Below, in pieces: positions 11,509 through 21,753 of a stretch of 64,000 bases of DNA. The first letter of the stretch is position 1. Every line of letters starts with the position of its first letter. The translations under genes were made by a program, and so were the position numbers. The notes under the pieces were generated by a model. That model was given only the letters and a program-made list of their open reading frames with translations, was not told the DNA's origin and did not search any database. Origin of the DNA: Pachypanchax playfairii (lineage: Eukaryota > Chordata > Actinopteri > Cyprinodontiformes > Aplocheilidae). The DNA lies in contig SSNP01000050.1 of the NCBI GenBank assembly GCA_006937955.1, positions 3,316,492 through 3,380,491 on the forward strand, given 5' to 3'.

Positions 11509-12384
11509 TGTCAGGTGTCATTTCTGCTGTGTGCTTGTGAGTGTTTTCACCTGTGTTTCAGGGGCGTGGCAGCTGTCACCAACAGGTGGATCCAGTTCCA
11601 CTCATCAGCCACTGAGCTTAAAAGAGGAGTGGTGGCAGAGAGCAGGCGTCAGATTGTTCCACTCTGTTTGTGGTAGATAATCAAAGACCCACTTAGCGAG
11701 ATACATTCACTGTATGTTTAATCATTACGTGTCTGTGTACCATTCACCTTGTGCTCCTTTCCAGGACGTCCTCAGCTGGATCTTTCCAGGACCCCGGTTT
11801 CCACACCGTGGCCTTTCCCGGATCCAGTTCTCGCTTTTGCAGCTTCCAGGCTGCCTGGTTCTCATCCCGGACCTCCTCAGCGGTTCCCACACCGCCTCCG
11901 TCCAGGATCTCTCAGAGACGGTTTCCACAGCGGTCTCCAACCTGCCTCGCTCTCATCCTCTCCTGGCCTGCCTCCGCACCATTCCTCCAGCTCCCAGGAT
12001 CCACCTGTTCACCATCAACTCAGTCTGTCCGCCCTCTACCAGCACTCACACGCCAGCCTCAGCCGACTGGCACCTGCTTACTCCCGGGACACCTTCAGTT
12101 CAGCAAACCGTAAGCCTCACACCTTTTCCACATCATTCATCCAGGAAATATCACTCACTAACCTCTCCTCTCCTCCATCTGCTCAGTATCTGCCATTGCT
12201 GCCCGTACAGCTGAGCCTGCTCCTGCTGGACCTGCTGAAGCAGACTAGTGTTTATCTGCCTGTTATCTGTACCTGTGAAACTAATCATCATTAAACTCCC
12301 GTTTCTCACTTACCACCTGTTGTCCTTTGGTCTGGAGTCTGCAGCTTGATTCAGAGTCCTGTTCTCAGTGTTACAACCATGACA
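11509..12384 (+). mobile_element. Solo LTR with CATG target duplication
   Basis: An 876-bp segment starting TGTCAGG and ending CATGACA (TG...CA with TGTCA/TGACA inverted tips). It is flanked by a perfect 4-bp direct repeat CATG at 11505-11508 and 12385-12388. Inside are a TATA-like gagcttaaaagagg near 11617, a splice-acceptor-like ctcctttccag ending near 11765, and a polyadenylation-like cattaaactcc near 12290. No gag or pol is adjacent, so it is best explained by recombination between two LTRs. A 4-bp duplication fits Ty3/Gypsy-type integration. Open frames inside are C-rich artefacts. Confidence 0.68.
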
Positions 12385-12514
12385 CATGCATGTACACATA
12401 CCCACTTACAGTGGGGCAAAAAAGTATTTAGTCAGCCACCAATTGTGTAAGTTCTCCCACTTAAAAAGATCAGAGAGGCCTGTAATTTTCATCATAGGTA
12501 TACCTCAACTATGA

Positions 12515-12524
12515 NNNNNNNNNN
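12515..12524. other. Assembly gap (10 N)
   Basis: Ten N between atga and agacaaaatg, within a 200-bp terminal repeat present at least twelve times in this window. Confidence 0.99.
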
Positions 12525-12633
12525 AGACAAAATGAGGAAAAAAAATCCAGAAAATCACATTGTCTGATTTTTAAAGAATTTATTTGCAAATTATAGTGGA
12601 AAATAAGTATTTGGTCAATAACAAAAGTTAATC

Positions 12634-13656
12634 TCAATACTTTGTTATATAGCCTTTGTTGGCAATGACAGAGGTCAAACGTTTTCTGTAAGTCTTCACA
12701 AGGTTTTCACACACTGTTGCTGGTATTTTGGCCCATTCCTCCATGCAGATCTCCTCTAGAGCAGTGATGTTTTGGGGCTGACGCTGGGCAACACGGACTT
12801 TCAACTCCCTCCAGAGATTTTCTATGGGGTTGAGATCTGGAGACTGGCTAGGCCACTCCAGGACCTTGAAATGCTTCTTACGAAGCCACTCCTTCGTTGC
12901 CCGGGCGGTGTGTTTGGGATCATTGTCATGTTGAAAGACCCAGCCACGTCTCATTTTCAATGCCCTTGCTGATGGAAGGAGGTTTTCACTCAAAATCTTA
13001 CGATACATGGCCCCATTCATTCTTTCCTTTACACGGATCAGTCGTCCTGGTCCCCTTGCAGAAAAACAGCCCCAAAGCATGATGTTTCCACCCCCATGCT
13101 TTACAGTAGGTATGGTGTTCTTTGGATCCAACTCAGCATTCTTTCCCCTCCAAACACGACAAGTTGAGTTTCTACCAAAAAGTTCTATTTTGGTTTCATC
13201 TGACCATATGATGTTCTCCCAATCCTCTTCTGGATCATCCAAATGCTCTCTAGCAAACCGCAGACGGGCCTGGACGTGTCCTGGCTTCAGCAGGGGGACA
13301 CGTCTGGCACTGCAGGATTTGAGTCCCTGGCGGCGTAGTGTGTTACTGATGGTAGCCTTTGTTACTTTGGTCCCAGCTCTCTGCAGGTCATTCACTAGGT
13401 CCCTCCGTGTGGTTCTGGGATTTTTGCTCACCGTTCTTGTGATCATTTTGACCCCACGGGGTGAGATCTTGCGTGGAGCCCCAGATCGAGGGAGATTATC
13501 AGTGGTCTTGTATGTCTTCCATTTTCTAATAATTGCTCCCACAGTTGATTTCTTCACACCAAGCTGCTTACCTATTGCAGATTCAGTCTTCCCAGCCTGG
13601 TGAAGGTCTACAATTTTGTTTCTGGTGTCCTTTGACAGCTCTTTGGTCTTGGCCAT
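12634..13656 (-). CDS. Tc1-like transposase (DD34E), copy 2
   Basis: Intact 340-residue transposase with D153, D244 and E279. It matches the residue-by-residue majority of the six copies at every variable position seen here (P56, V76, R131, H187, M193, G196, A290), so together with copy 4 it is the best candidate for a functional protein. Confidence 0.96.
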   Translation of the reverse strand: MAKTKELSKDTRNKIVDLHQAGKTESAIGKQLGVKKSTVGAIIRKWKTYKTTDNLPRSGAPRKISPRGVKMITRTVSKNPRTTRRDLVNDLQRAGTKVTKATISNTLRRQGLKSCSARRVPLLKPGHVQARLRFAREHLDDPEEDWENIIWSDETKIELFGRNSTCRVWRGKNAELDPKNTIPTVKHGGGNIMLWGCFSARGPGRLIRVKERMNGAMYRKILSENLLPSARALKMRRGWVFQHDNDPKHTARATKEWLRKKHFKVLEWPSQSPDLNPIENLWRELKVRVAQRQPQNITALEEICMEEWAKIPATVCENLVKTYRKRLTSVIANKGYITKY

Positions 13657-14301
13657 AGTGGAGTTTGGAGCGTGACTGTTTGAGGTTGTGGACAGGTGTC
13701 TTTTATACTGATAACGAGTTCACACAGGTGCCATTAATACAGGTAACGAGTGGAGGACCGAGGAGCCTCTTAAAGAAGTTACAGGTCTGTGAAAGCCAAA
13801 AATCTTACTTGTTTGTAGGTGACCAAATACTTATTTTCCACCATAATTCGCAAATAAATTCTTTAAAAATCAGACAATGTGATTTTCTGGATTTTTTTTC
13901 CTCATTTTGTCTCTCATAGTTGAGGTATACCTATGATGAAAATTACAGGCCTCTCTGATCTTTTTAAGTGGGAGAACTTGCACAATTGGTGGCTGACTAA
14001 ATACTTTTTTGCCCCACTGTATATACAGACATTGCACTATTGTGACTTGTATTTGTGAAGTATTTATTCTGACAAGTCTTTTTTGTATTTGTGTAGCTTT
14101 ATGTTGTGATTTTCTTCCCCGCTCCACTTCCAATAACTATTTTTTTTTTCCCTTTATTTAGGTACTAGTTTCTTGTGTTTCCCTGCATCTGTGTGTGCAG
14201 CTATTTCTGTTTTCTGTCTACAGGTGAAATGTGCCTGCCTAGGGAAGAAAACAAACAATATTTACAATGTTTGTGTGTGTGTTTGACATCACACAACTTT
14301 T

Positions 14302-15849
14302 TCAAAAATGCCCTTGGTCTGAGCAGACCTGGCATGCCCATGGCACTTCTTCCTTGCACTTGCCACATGTAAACTTATAGCAGTGAACACAGCGAACAGT
14401 AGCAGGGTTCTTTTTGCACCGGTGCAGGACTTGGCACTTTCTCCTTTTGCTGGGTTCATCTGGTGCGGCGGCCTGTTCGCAAAGACGGTTTTCCTTCTGT
14501 GCAGGCTTGATATAGCACATGGGCATTCAGGGCTCCCATGTCCACCATGTTATAGAAGACAGCGACTGGCCATCTTCTTGTTGCTGCCCGTACGCTGTAC
14601 TCCCGCACCATCTGATCCATGACATCCACACCGCATTTTGTTGAGTTGTACTCGGTGATGGTGCTTGGTTTTCTTTTGCGGCTGTCCTCAGTCTGAATCA
14701 TACCATGCATACTGCTCATAACGTAGACAGTCTTCTTCCGGCTGGCTGCATACACCGTCAGTGTGGCGTCAGTCGTTGAGAAGACCTGGGTGCTGAACTC
14801 TCTGCAGTTTTTCTCTCGAGCTGAAGGGGGAATTTCTCTGCGAATCTTGGTGAGTGTCCCAAGAATGGTAGTTTTCCGACAGAGCAACTTTTTTGCAAAT
14901 GAAATTGATGTGAAAAAATTGTCCGTCGTCATAGTTCTGCCCTGGTCCAGAAATGGTTCCATCAAATTCATCACCACGTTGTTGGACAGTCTCTCCTCTT
15001 TCGTACGACTGGGGTCTTTGCCAACATATGGAAAGACATTGCAGAGATATTTGTATTTCAGGTCGCAAGTCACCCAAAATTTTATCCCAAACTTATCTGG
15101 TTTTGTCTTAATGTATTGCAGAAAAGGGCAACGTGTCTTTGATGGGTAAAGCTGTTCATCAATTGTGATGTGCCGGCCAGGTCTGTACGATTTGACGCAG
15201 TTCTTTCTAAATGATTCCCACAATTCTGAAATTGCTGCAAACCTGTCTGTCTGCATTTGCTCAGCCCGGGTGTTCTTGTTATCAAAGCGAAGGTGTCGCA
15301 TGATTTCTCTAAAGCGGTCTCTAGCCATTGTTGCCATGATCCATTTGTTGCCATACATCTTGGACCAGTTGTCAGACAACGATGGAACCTTTGTCACCCC
15401 TCGCCAGATGATAACTGCAATGAAAGCCATTAGTTCTGGAACAGCCATAAACCAATCCAGTCTGTTTCCCTTGCATGCTCAACTGTACATGCTTGCACGA
15501 TACAAAGCATCTTGAGCATGATAAAATATAGAAAGCTTTGGAGGCGAGTTTTTATCCTTATTCTGGCTTCATGTGTTGGCTCTCCATCTGCAGCGTAGGG
15601 TTCAATAGGGGAGAAATCCAGACGTTGTCCAACCTCTTCCATACGCCACACTGTGCCATCTTTTGCGGTCTCTGTTACCGTGTTATTTAGCCGAGGTTTC
15701 TTTTGCAGAGGAAGGGGTGCATCTTCCTCAGAAGACTGCTCCGAGTCAGATTGTGCCTGAAGGTCTATGTCTTCTCCATCAGAATCAAAAGGGCTTGTAT
15801 CACTCAGAAGAATTTGTAAAGCCTGCCCAGCGGTGAATCTTCTCTGCAT
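14302..15849 (-). pseudogene. piggyBac-type transposase, two frameshifts
   Basis: A piggyBac (DDE_Tnp_1_7) transposase in three consecutive frames. The N-terminal part (15849 down to about 15450) has the acidic leader with DSDGED and SEQSSEED. The central part (15448-14456) has the catalytic core with Asp in TIDEQLYPSK, Asp in TTDNFFTS and Asp in GVDVMDQM. The C-terminal part (14526-14302) is the zinc-binding cysteine-rich domain, with CxxxxC and CxxC pairs ending ACQVC. Frame changes lie at about 15450-15465 (after ARETDW) and about 14500-14515 (after ALNAHVLY). All three catalytic Asp and the cysteine domain survive, so decay is recent or partial. The start is the first ATG before the acidic leader. 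Confidence 0.85.
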
Positions 15850-16136
15850 CTTGGTATGTTGGCGGGGTATTGGAACAAATGATGAACTGGTAGGTTGTCC
15901 ACTGGAATTTTATACTGCTCTGCTCCTGTATCTAATCAATAGAAGTACTTACAGTCCCATTGATAATCATTGTTGTTTAGATAGAACTATGAATTTCCTC
16001 ATGCAATGATGATGAGTCACTCATTATCTTTCATTCAAATAGATCGCATTCAAAATCAGCTCAGCTTCAGAATTGCGTCACAAGAAGACCAAGTCAGCAT
16101 TGGTATTGCAGACTTTACACCTTGCATTGTACTCCC

Positions 16137-16415
16137 AGTGGCTGCCTGCCATTGGTGGCACATTTGAATAATAACAGTAACTGCTCAGCCACCACATTGT
16201 AGAAAACAAACAATATTCACCTATATTTACAATGTTTGTGTGTGTGTTTGACATCACACAAATTTTTCAAAACTGTACTTGGTCTGAGCAGACCTGTCAC
16301 TCCCATGGCACTTCTTCTTTGCTCTTCCCATATGTAAACTTGGAGCAATGAACAGCAAGTGGCTGCCTGCCATTGGTGGCACATTTGAATAACAAAAGTG
16401 ACTGCTCAGCCACCA
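16137..16415. repeat. Interleaved direct repeats of piggyBac relic
   Basis: The 58-bp block at 16137-16194 is repeated at 16358-16415 with a few mismatches. Between them lies the degraded copy of the piggyBac 3' coding end and UTR. A 20-bp palindrome, GAGGGATCA and its inverse around two bases, lies nearby at about 16428-16447. Confidence 0.7.
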
Positions 16416-16872
16416 AATTCCAAGGCGAGGGATCAAATGATCCCTCTTGGTTCTCAAAGGAGTACAAAGAAACTTCAGTCCTGACAGTGTTAAACTCACT
16501 GTATTGCCGCTTTCACACATAGCCTAGTTGGTGTCGGTACGGACCCGTTCCTGCTGTGTTCATACTTGGCCGACCCTACCAAATCCCGCCCTAACAGACA
16601 CCTTTTTTGGCACCCCAGGCTCAGTGGTCCGAGCGGTCCCAAACTGACCCCTTTTCTAATCACCACACCTACTGCGAACTGATTATTAATCAAGCTGATG
16701 CAAGTCACACACCTACCTACGTAGTCTTAACCACCAATTGGCCTGGCAGTGTGCACGTGATGTGACGACACTGAACCGCGCTGATGGGGTTTAAAAACAG
16801 AAATCGCGAGCAAAGCGCCATTATTTTTCTCTTTTCTTTAATTACTTACAAAACACCGAATTTTACCGTGAA

Positions 16873-18125
16873 ATGGCCGCCTCAAATAACCTGCCGTGGA
16901 CAAACGATGAGGTGAGGACATTTTTAGGCCTGTTGTCGGAGGGCAGAGTTCAGCGTGAGCTGGACGGAGCTGTCCGAAACCAGCACGTGTTTCAAAAGAT
17001 CTCGGACACGATGGCATCACACGGGTACCAGAGGTCCCCCAAGCAGTGCCGCGATAAGCTAAAGAAGCTTAAGTGCGAGTACCGCGCCAAGGATCACAAC
17101 GGTCGGAGTGGTGCCGACAGACGAACATGGAAGTGGTTCCAACAAATGAAGGATATTTACGGGGACAGGCCAGCTAGCAACGGCAGACTGTGTGGAGTGG
17201 ACACGGCATCTACATCAGTAATGTCGGGAAATGGTGAGTGATGATTCCTTTTTAGCGTTTTAAGTAGCAGCTCATGAAAAACTCTTGTGATGCGTGCTCG
17301 AGCACGTGTAGTCGCAGATGAGCTAGCTGCATTGACTTGCTCCTAGCTATTTGCTTCTGGTTGCGATTTAACACATTATTTCTTCCACAGTTCTCCAAAC
17401 GTGTTCTTACAACACATTTATGGAGTTCACGGACATTGAGCAAACACCGGCATTCGATGATCCCAGCCGTTGCTTGACCCCCACAAACAACTCCACTTCC
17501 AGTGGCTGTTGCCCTCCGACAGGCCCCGGTGAGTTTAGCGTGCGCTAGCTCGTAGATATCTTGTGTGATTTGATAGCTGTTTGTTGAATTTAAAACCTTT
17601 TTTTCCACAGTTCTCGACAGTTGTGCTGAACCGTCCGGCTCACAACCGCAGGATTCTGGCGCGCCCCCACGGACTCTCAACATCAGGAAGACCCCGGTGA
17701 GTTTTGTGTTAATGGTGTGCTCTCATGTGTCCTTATTCATGTGTGTTTATGTTCTCACATCGTTTTTCAGACTCATTCTGTTTGAATGTGTGTGTTCAGC
17801 AACAAGAAAGCGCCGGCTGACGGGCATGGCTGCGGCAATCGATTACATGAAAGATTACGATGCCCAGTACCTTGCCGCTTCTGAGGCCGCCATTGGTCGG
17901 CTGGCCGAAGAGATGCGGTTGGCCCGGGAGACCGATGCAGGGCTCCGGACACGGGAAGCAGAGTTATGGAGAGAGGCAGCACGAGAGGAAGCTGAGCAGC
18001 GGATCAACGATGCCCGTGAAGATCCCCAGCTCAGGAGGGAGGAGCTGGCTGAAAATCGCCTGTTGAACGCCTCCTTTATGGGGGCTTTTAACTCCTTAAC
18101 AAACAAGTTTTATAATAAAAATTAA
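16873..18125 (+). CDS. Harbinger Myb/SANT-like DNA-binding protein
   Basis: The second protein of the Harbinger element. In characterised Harbingers this Myb-like partner carries the transposase to the nucleus and to DNA. Exon 1 (16873-17233) encodes a Myb/SANT-like trihelix domain (about residues 8-95), with conserved PWTNDEVRTFL, SPKQCRDKLKKLKCEYR and WKWFQQMKDIYG. Exon 2 is 17391-17528. The last exon, 17800-18125, encodes a basic KRRLTG patch and a long charged coiled coil (LARETDAGLRTREAELWR). Joining these three gives an uninterrupted 274-residue protein. A further exon-like segment with good splice sites (17611-17696, 86 bases) would put the last exon out of frame, so it is either damaged by one base or not used. 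AATAAA overlaps the stop region near 18114. Confidence 0.8.
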
Positions 18126-18844
18126 GTTTTTAAACCCCAAAAGAGATGCAAGTTTTTTCTTTCTCTATATTAGCTGGTGATATCACTAAACTTGTAGCTG
18201 ATGATATATTAAATAACCTTTAGTTTTACAACCATCTTCATTTTGAAGCAAAAATAAAGTATGAATGCTTTATCTGTGGGCCAGTTAAGGTTCTAGACCA
18301 CTTCTGTTTAGCTTTTCATGAAGCAAAAGCAAAGCTAATGAAAAAGGATTTTTTTTATATAAGTATTGCTCGTAGATATTTTTACAGAAATTGAGGAAAA
18401 CCTACTGTAATCATAACCATGATCCATATTTCATGACTTTTTAAAGCTTGAAAAAATGGGAAAGTTTACAATTAAACCTGACTCTGTTTAATGAATAATT
18501 AAGTGTGAAAAACATTTCGATAAGTTTTAAGCATCAACATACCAGCTCTGAATGCCTCAAGATATTTTAAACATACCAGACTTCAGCAGCCTGGCAGCAT
18601 TTGTTGCTGCAGCTTCTCATGTACTAACTGAACTTGTTACATCCATGGCAATATTTAAAACTAACACTGTTTACAGTCATATAATCAGTAATTGCATTTT
18701 ATTTGAGAGCCAATTTAAATTGAAATGATGAAAACATGCAGCTGCTAGCAGCAGCAGTAAAAGGCGGCGTTTCCATGAGTTTGTGACATCCGGGCTGCAT
18801 GTTTTAACTTGAAGAAAGATGATTTTAAACCAACGTGCTTTATG
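18126..18844. other. Intergenic DNA inside the Harbinger element
   Basis: Between the convergent 3' ends of the Myb and transposase genes. AT-rich, with no open frame of note. Confidence 0.6.
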
Positions 18845-20123
18845 TCAATAAAGGTGAGACAGGTGCATCATCAAAGCGTCACGGGTTGCTGTCCCGTGGC
18901 TGTCTGGTACATGCATGGGTGCAGCAACAAGCTCGTGAGCAGCATCAGGATCAGTCCTTGCATTTTCATATGTCTCCCCATGGCTCTCACACAGATTATG
19001 TAAGGCACAGCAGGTCAGAACCATGGATCTAGCAAGATCTATGTTGCAGTCGTTCCTCTTAAGAATGCAACGCCACCGTCCCTTTAGCCTGCCGAAAGCG
19101 TTTTCAACAACAACACGGGCTCGGCTGAACTTCTTGTTGAAGTTCTGTTGCTGCTCCGTCAGTCGCCCTGTGTCACTGAATGGTTTTATGAGCCAACTGT
19201 TTAGGGGGTAAGCAGAGTCCCCCAGGATGTAGGGTCCAATGTCCACATCTCCAATCCTGACTGAATGAGCAGGGAAGAGGTTTCCATGGCTCGCCAGCTC
19301 ACACAAAGCTGAAAGTCTAAGAACTCTTGCATCATGCAGGCTCCCCGGAAGGCCAACAAAAATGTTCCAGAACATGCCCTTTCCATCCACCACAGCCTGC
19401 AATATGATTGAGTGCCACCCTTTGCGGTTGAAATAGTCCGTGTGATGACCTGTGGGTGCTATAATAGGAATATGGGAGCCATCGATAGCACCCACGCATT
19501 GTGGCAACCCTCACTTGTTCTCAAAATAGGCAGCTATTTCCCTAAATTTCCCCTCATCAGGAATCCGTATTTGTTCAGGCACCAAAAATGTCTGTACAGC
19601 TGCACAAAAATCCTGCACCCACCCACAGGCAGTGGCGATGCTGACCCCGAAAAGATGCCTGATGCTCCTGTACTCTGACCCTGTAGCAAGTTTCCACAGA
19701 GCAACAGCCACTCTCTTCCTCAGGGGCACACACTCGCGGAAAAACGTGTCCTTCCGCTCCATAGCCGGGCGCACTTTATTGCAAAGATAGTTGAATGTTG
19801 CTTCAGACATCCTGAAGTTCTCCAACCACTGCATGTCCGTGAACCCGGGAACAATACAATCCCACCACTGTGATGAACGGTCGACACACCAAACCGAACG
19901 TCCGTGCCGGGAACATTGTTCCAGCAAAAGAATCTAAAACAAAACAAAACACACGTATTTTAACATAAATGAGCGACAAGTAGCAGATGTAAGAATCTGT
20001 ATGGTGATATCAAATGCTTACCATGTTGTGTTGTCTGTATCTGTGCCGCTGCAAAGTCTGTAGATGCTGCCGAGCGAGTTCTTGAAGGATCTGAAGCCTT
20101 CTGTGTGCCGAATGTCTTAACAT
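18845..20123 (-). pseudogene. Harbinger transposase (HARBI1-like), one nonsense codon
   Basis: Two coding exons: 20123-20022 (ATG at 20123, starting MLRHSAHRR) and 19933-18845, separated by an 88-bp GT-AG intron. The joined frame is 396 codons. It has an N-terminal helix-turn-helix region (KDTFFRECVPLRKRVAVALW through YRSIRHLFGVS) and a DDE_Tnp_4 nuclease core: Asp in GAIDGSHIPI, Asp in LGDSAYPL and Glu in VVENAFGRLKGRW. A single in-frame TGA at 19511-19513 interrupts it just before GLPQCVGAIDG. Related transposases commonly have KWG here, so TGG to TGA is the simplest explanation. Everything else is open, so the gene is one substitution from intact. Confidence 0.88.
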
Positions 20124-21109
20124 GCGTATTCGGCGAAGTTGTGCTTTTTTAGACTAGCTCTAACACTTGCCTGGAGACGTGCACTGCGTTTTGCTTCGTA
20201 ACGCCTTCTCTCATATTTTTGATGGAGTCTTTGCCTCAGAAAATAGTACAACCACAGTAGGATTAGTAGCGGTACAATTGTCTTGTTGGATTTGATTTTG
20301 AACTCCGGCTCTTGTCAAATGCAAGCATGTTCTGCACGTACACACTCTGGTGTCGCTTCAAAATGCCGTCACTGCTTGGGTAGACAGCCCATGCCCCCAC
20401 CCACATGCGCATTGCTCACGCCCACGGCCGCATTCCAGAGGTGAGTGTGTGAACAAAACTAGACTGACCCGACCCTACCCGACCCTAACCTGACACCATT
20501 CGGCCCATGTGTGAAAGCGGCATATTTGATCCCCCGTTTCCTGTGTGTGTTTGGAGCTTGGGTCACACTTTGAGTTCAAAACAAACCTCTAAAAACATGA
20601 CAACGCCAAGAAACGATAGTTTCATTTCATATATGGCCGCTATAAACACTTATTTCAATGTTCATTGCCTGTTGAGCAATTCCTTGTATGTCCGCCAGCA
20701 CGGGAGCTGTGGTAAAGTGGGCAGAAGTCAGATACAGAGACAGGCGGACACAACACGGTGGGAGAGAAAACAGCGAGAGAAACAGAAGTTAAGGGATGCA
20801 CGTGAACTGGTGTGGATACATTTTGGATTTACAGCAATGAGGATAGAACGAAGCTGGAGAAGGACTTTGTCATATGCAAGAACTGTCAAACAACAGTACA
20901 GTAGCCTACACCGGAAACACTACAAGTACTGATCACCTGTATCTCATACTCTGCAGCTTGCTGCAGCCAGCTGAGTAGCGTCCCCCCCCCCCCTCCTTTC
21001 CTTCATACACGCAGCAGCAAACTCACAATAACAAACAAGTCTGCTGAGTGGAACTTTTATACGATCTGTAAAGTTTGCATCCTGCAAAACATGCAACGAA
21101 AAAATACCT

Positions 21110-21250
21110 CAAGGATGAAGCGGGACTAAGTGCTTCAACACAACAATTCTGATCCCACATTTAAAGAATAAACACCCGGGGAATTTTCGATATTTGGCGG
21201 TGGAAGCCGGGATCGATCCACCAACTCCACCACTGAGCCACAATGAATAT
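21110..21250 (-). repeat. tRNA-like SINE head
   Basis: On the minus strand, TGGCTCAGTGG (canonical A box, near 21243) is followed only about 20 bases later by GGATCGATCCC (B-box-like, near 21216). In a true tRNA the boxes are farther apart, so the anticodon-arm region is missing. This points to a truncated tRNA-derived SINE rather than a tRNA gene. Confidence 0.45.
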
Positions 21251-21599
21251 TAATGAGCTGTAGCCTGAAGCCGGACAAAGCCAGCTGAATCTTCACGCAG
21301 ACAGATAGGAAATACTGATTTACAGACCTTTCAAATGTTTTTTAGATATAAAATGTTCCATATTACAGGCTAACACTTAATAAATAACCACAAAGTCCTG
21401 AAATTTGTGTGAAATGGCCTGTTTAAAACATAACTTTTGGATAAAGCTAATTTATTTTAGGCTTGTATCTTTTTTCAGTATTTTATTTGTTTTTTCCCAT
21501 TTTTTTCAAGGGCACTGACTAATATGCTGTAATGGCCAGATTAACGTAAAAAAAAAAGACAGTCCAAGGAACAAATCTGAAAGGAAAAAATTGATACAG

Positions 21600-21753
21600 T
21601 TGACATCAGCGTCGGAATTAAACTGGACTCCAAACAGTCCGCCTCCTTATATTGTTTCATTCTCTTTGATTTGTTGCTTGTATGTTCTCTCAATGTAAGT
21701 CACTTTGGATAAAAGCGTCTGCTAAATGACAGTAGTAGTAGTAGTAGTAGTAG
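21600..21753 (+). repeat. Fish retroposon tail plus (TAG)n
   Basis: Ends with aagtcactttggataaaagc followed by gtctgctaaatgac, a 3' tail seen over and over in teleost genomes, then a (TAG) microsatellite at 21731-21753. The body upstream is not diagnostic. Confidence 0.6.

Larger units (their letters stand above)
12409..14019 (-). mobile_element. Tc1-like transposon, copy 2 (complete, contains N gap)
   Basis: Same family as copy 1 in reverse orientation, flanked by TA (12407-12408, 14020-14021). It contains an assembly gap of ten N at 12515-12524 inside one terminal repeat. Against the other copies, the sequence on both sides is complete apart from a single missing G, so the gap stands in for about one real base. 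Confidence 0.95.
14247..16493 (-). mobile_element. piggyBac-like element, rearranged
   Basis: Contains a broken piggyBac transposase (14302-15849, minus) and, upstream of its start, a jumbled relic of the same family. The 3' portion beside the transposase (about 14247-14389) recurs as a diverged direct copy at about 16202-16353. A 58-bp block starting agtggctgcctgcc appears at 16137-16194 and again at 16358-16415. TTAA at 16490-16493 with CACTGTCAGG just inside (minus strand) may be one true end. No matching opposite end was found near 14.0-14.25 kb, so element limits are approximate. Confidence 0.6.
16505..20522. mobile_element. PIF/Harbinger element, complete, 4.0 kb
   Basis: Ends are inverted repeats: TGCCGCTTTCACACATAGCC on the left and, reading inward from the right, TGCCGCTTTCACACATGGGC, with partial similarity continuing to TGGTGTC. 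A perfect 3-bp direct repeat TAT flanks it (16502-16504, 20523-20525), in line with the 3-bp duplications of this superfamily, although TWA is more usual. It carries the two genes expected of autonomous Harbinger elements: a Myb/SANT DNA-binding protein on + (16873-18125) and a DDE transposase on - (18845-20123), arranged convergently. Confidence 0.9.

Noticed and set aside
11714..12294. Overlapping open frames of 120-181 codons
   Set aside because: They lie within the solo LTR, are open in three frames at once because of C/T-rich composition, and encode no known domain.
9410..12384. The two LTR-like sequences as the paired LTRs of one provirus-like element
   Set aside because: They share only short motifs, differ throughout, and enclose a Tc1 element rather than gag/pol; the second has its own CATG duplication.
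21196..21245. tRNA gene on the minus strand
   Set aside because: A and B boxes are about 20 bases apart, too close for a folded tRNA; a SINE head is more likely.
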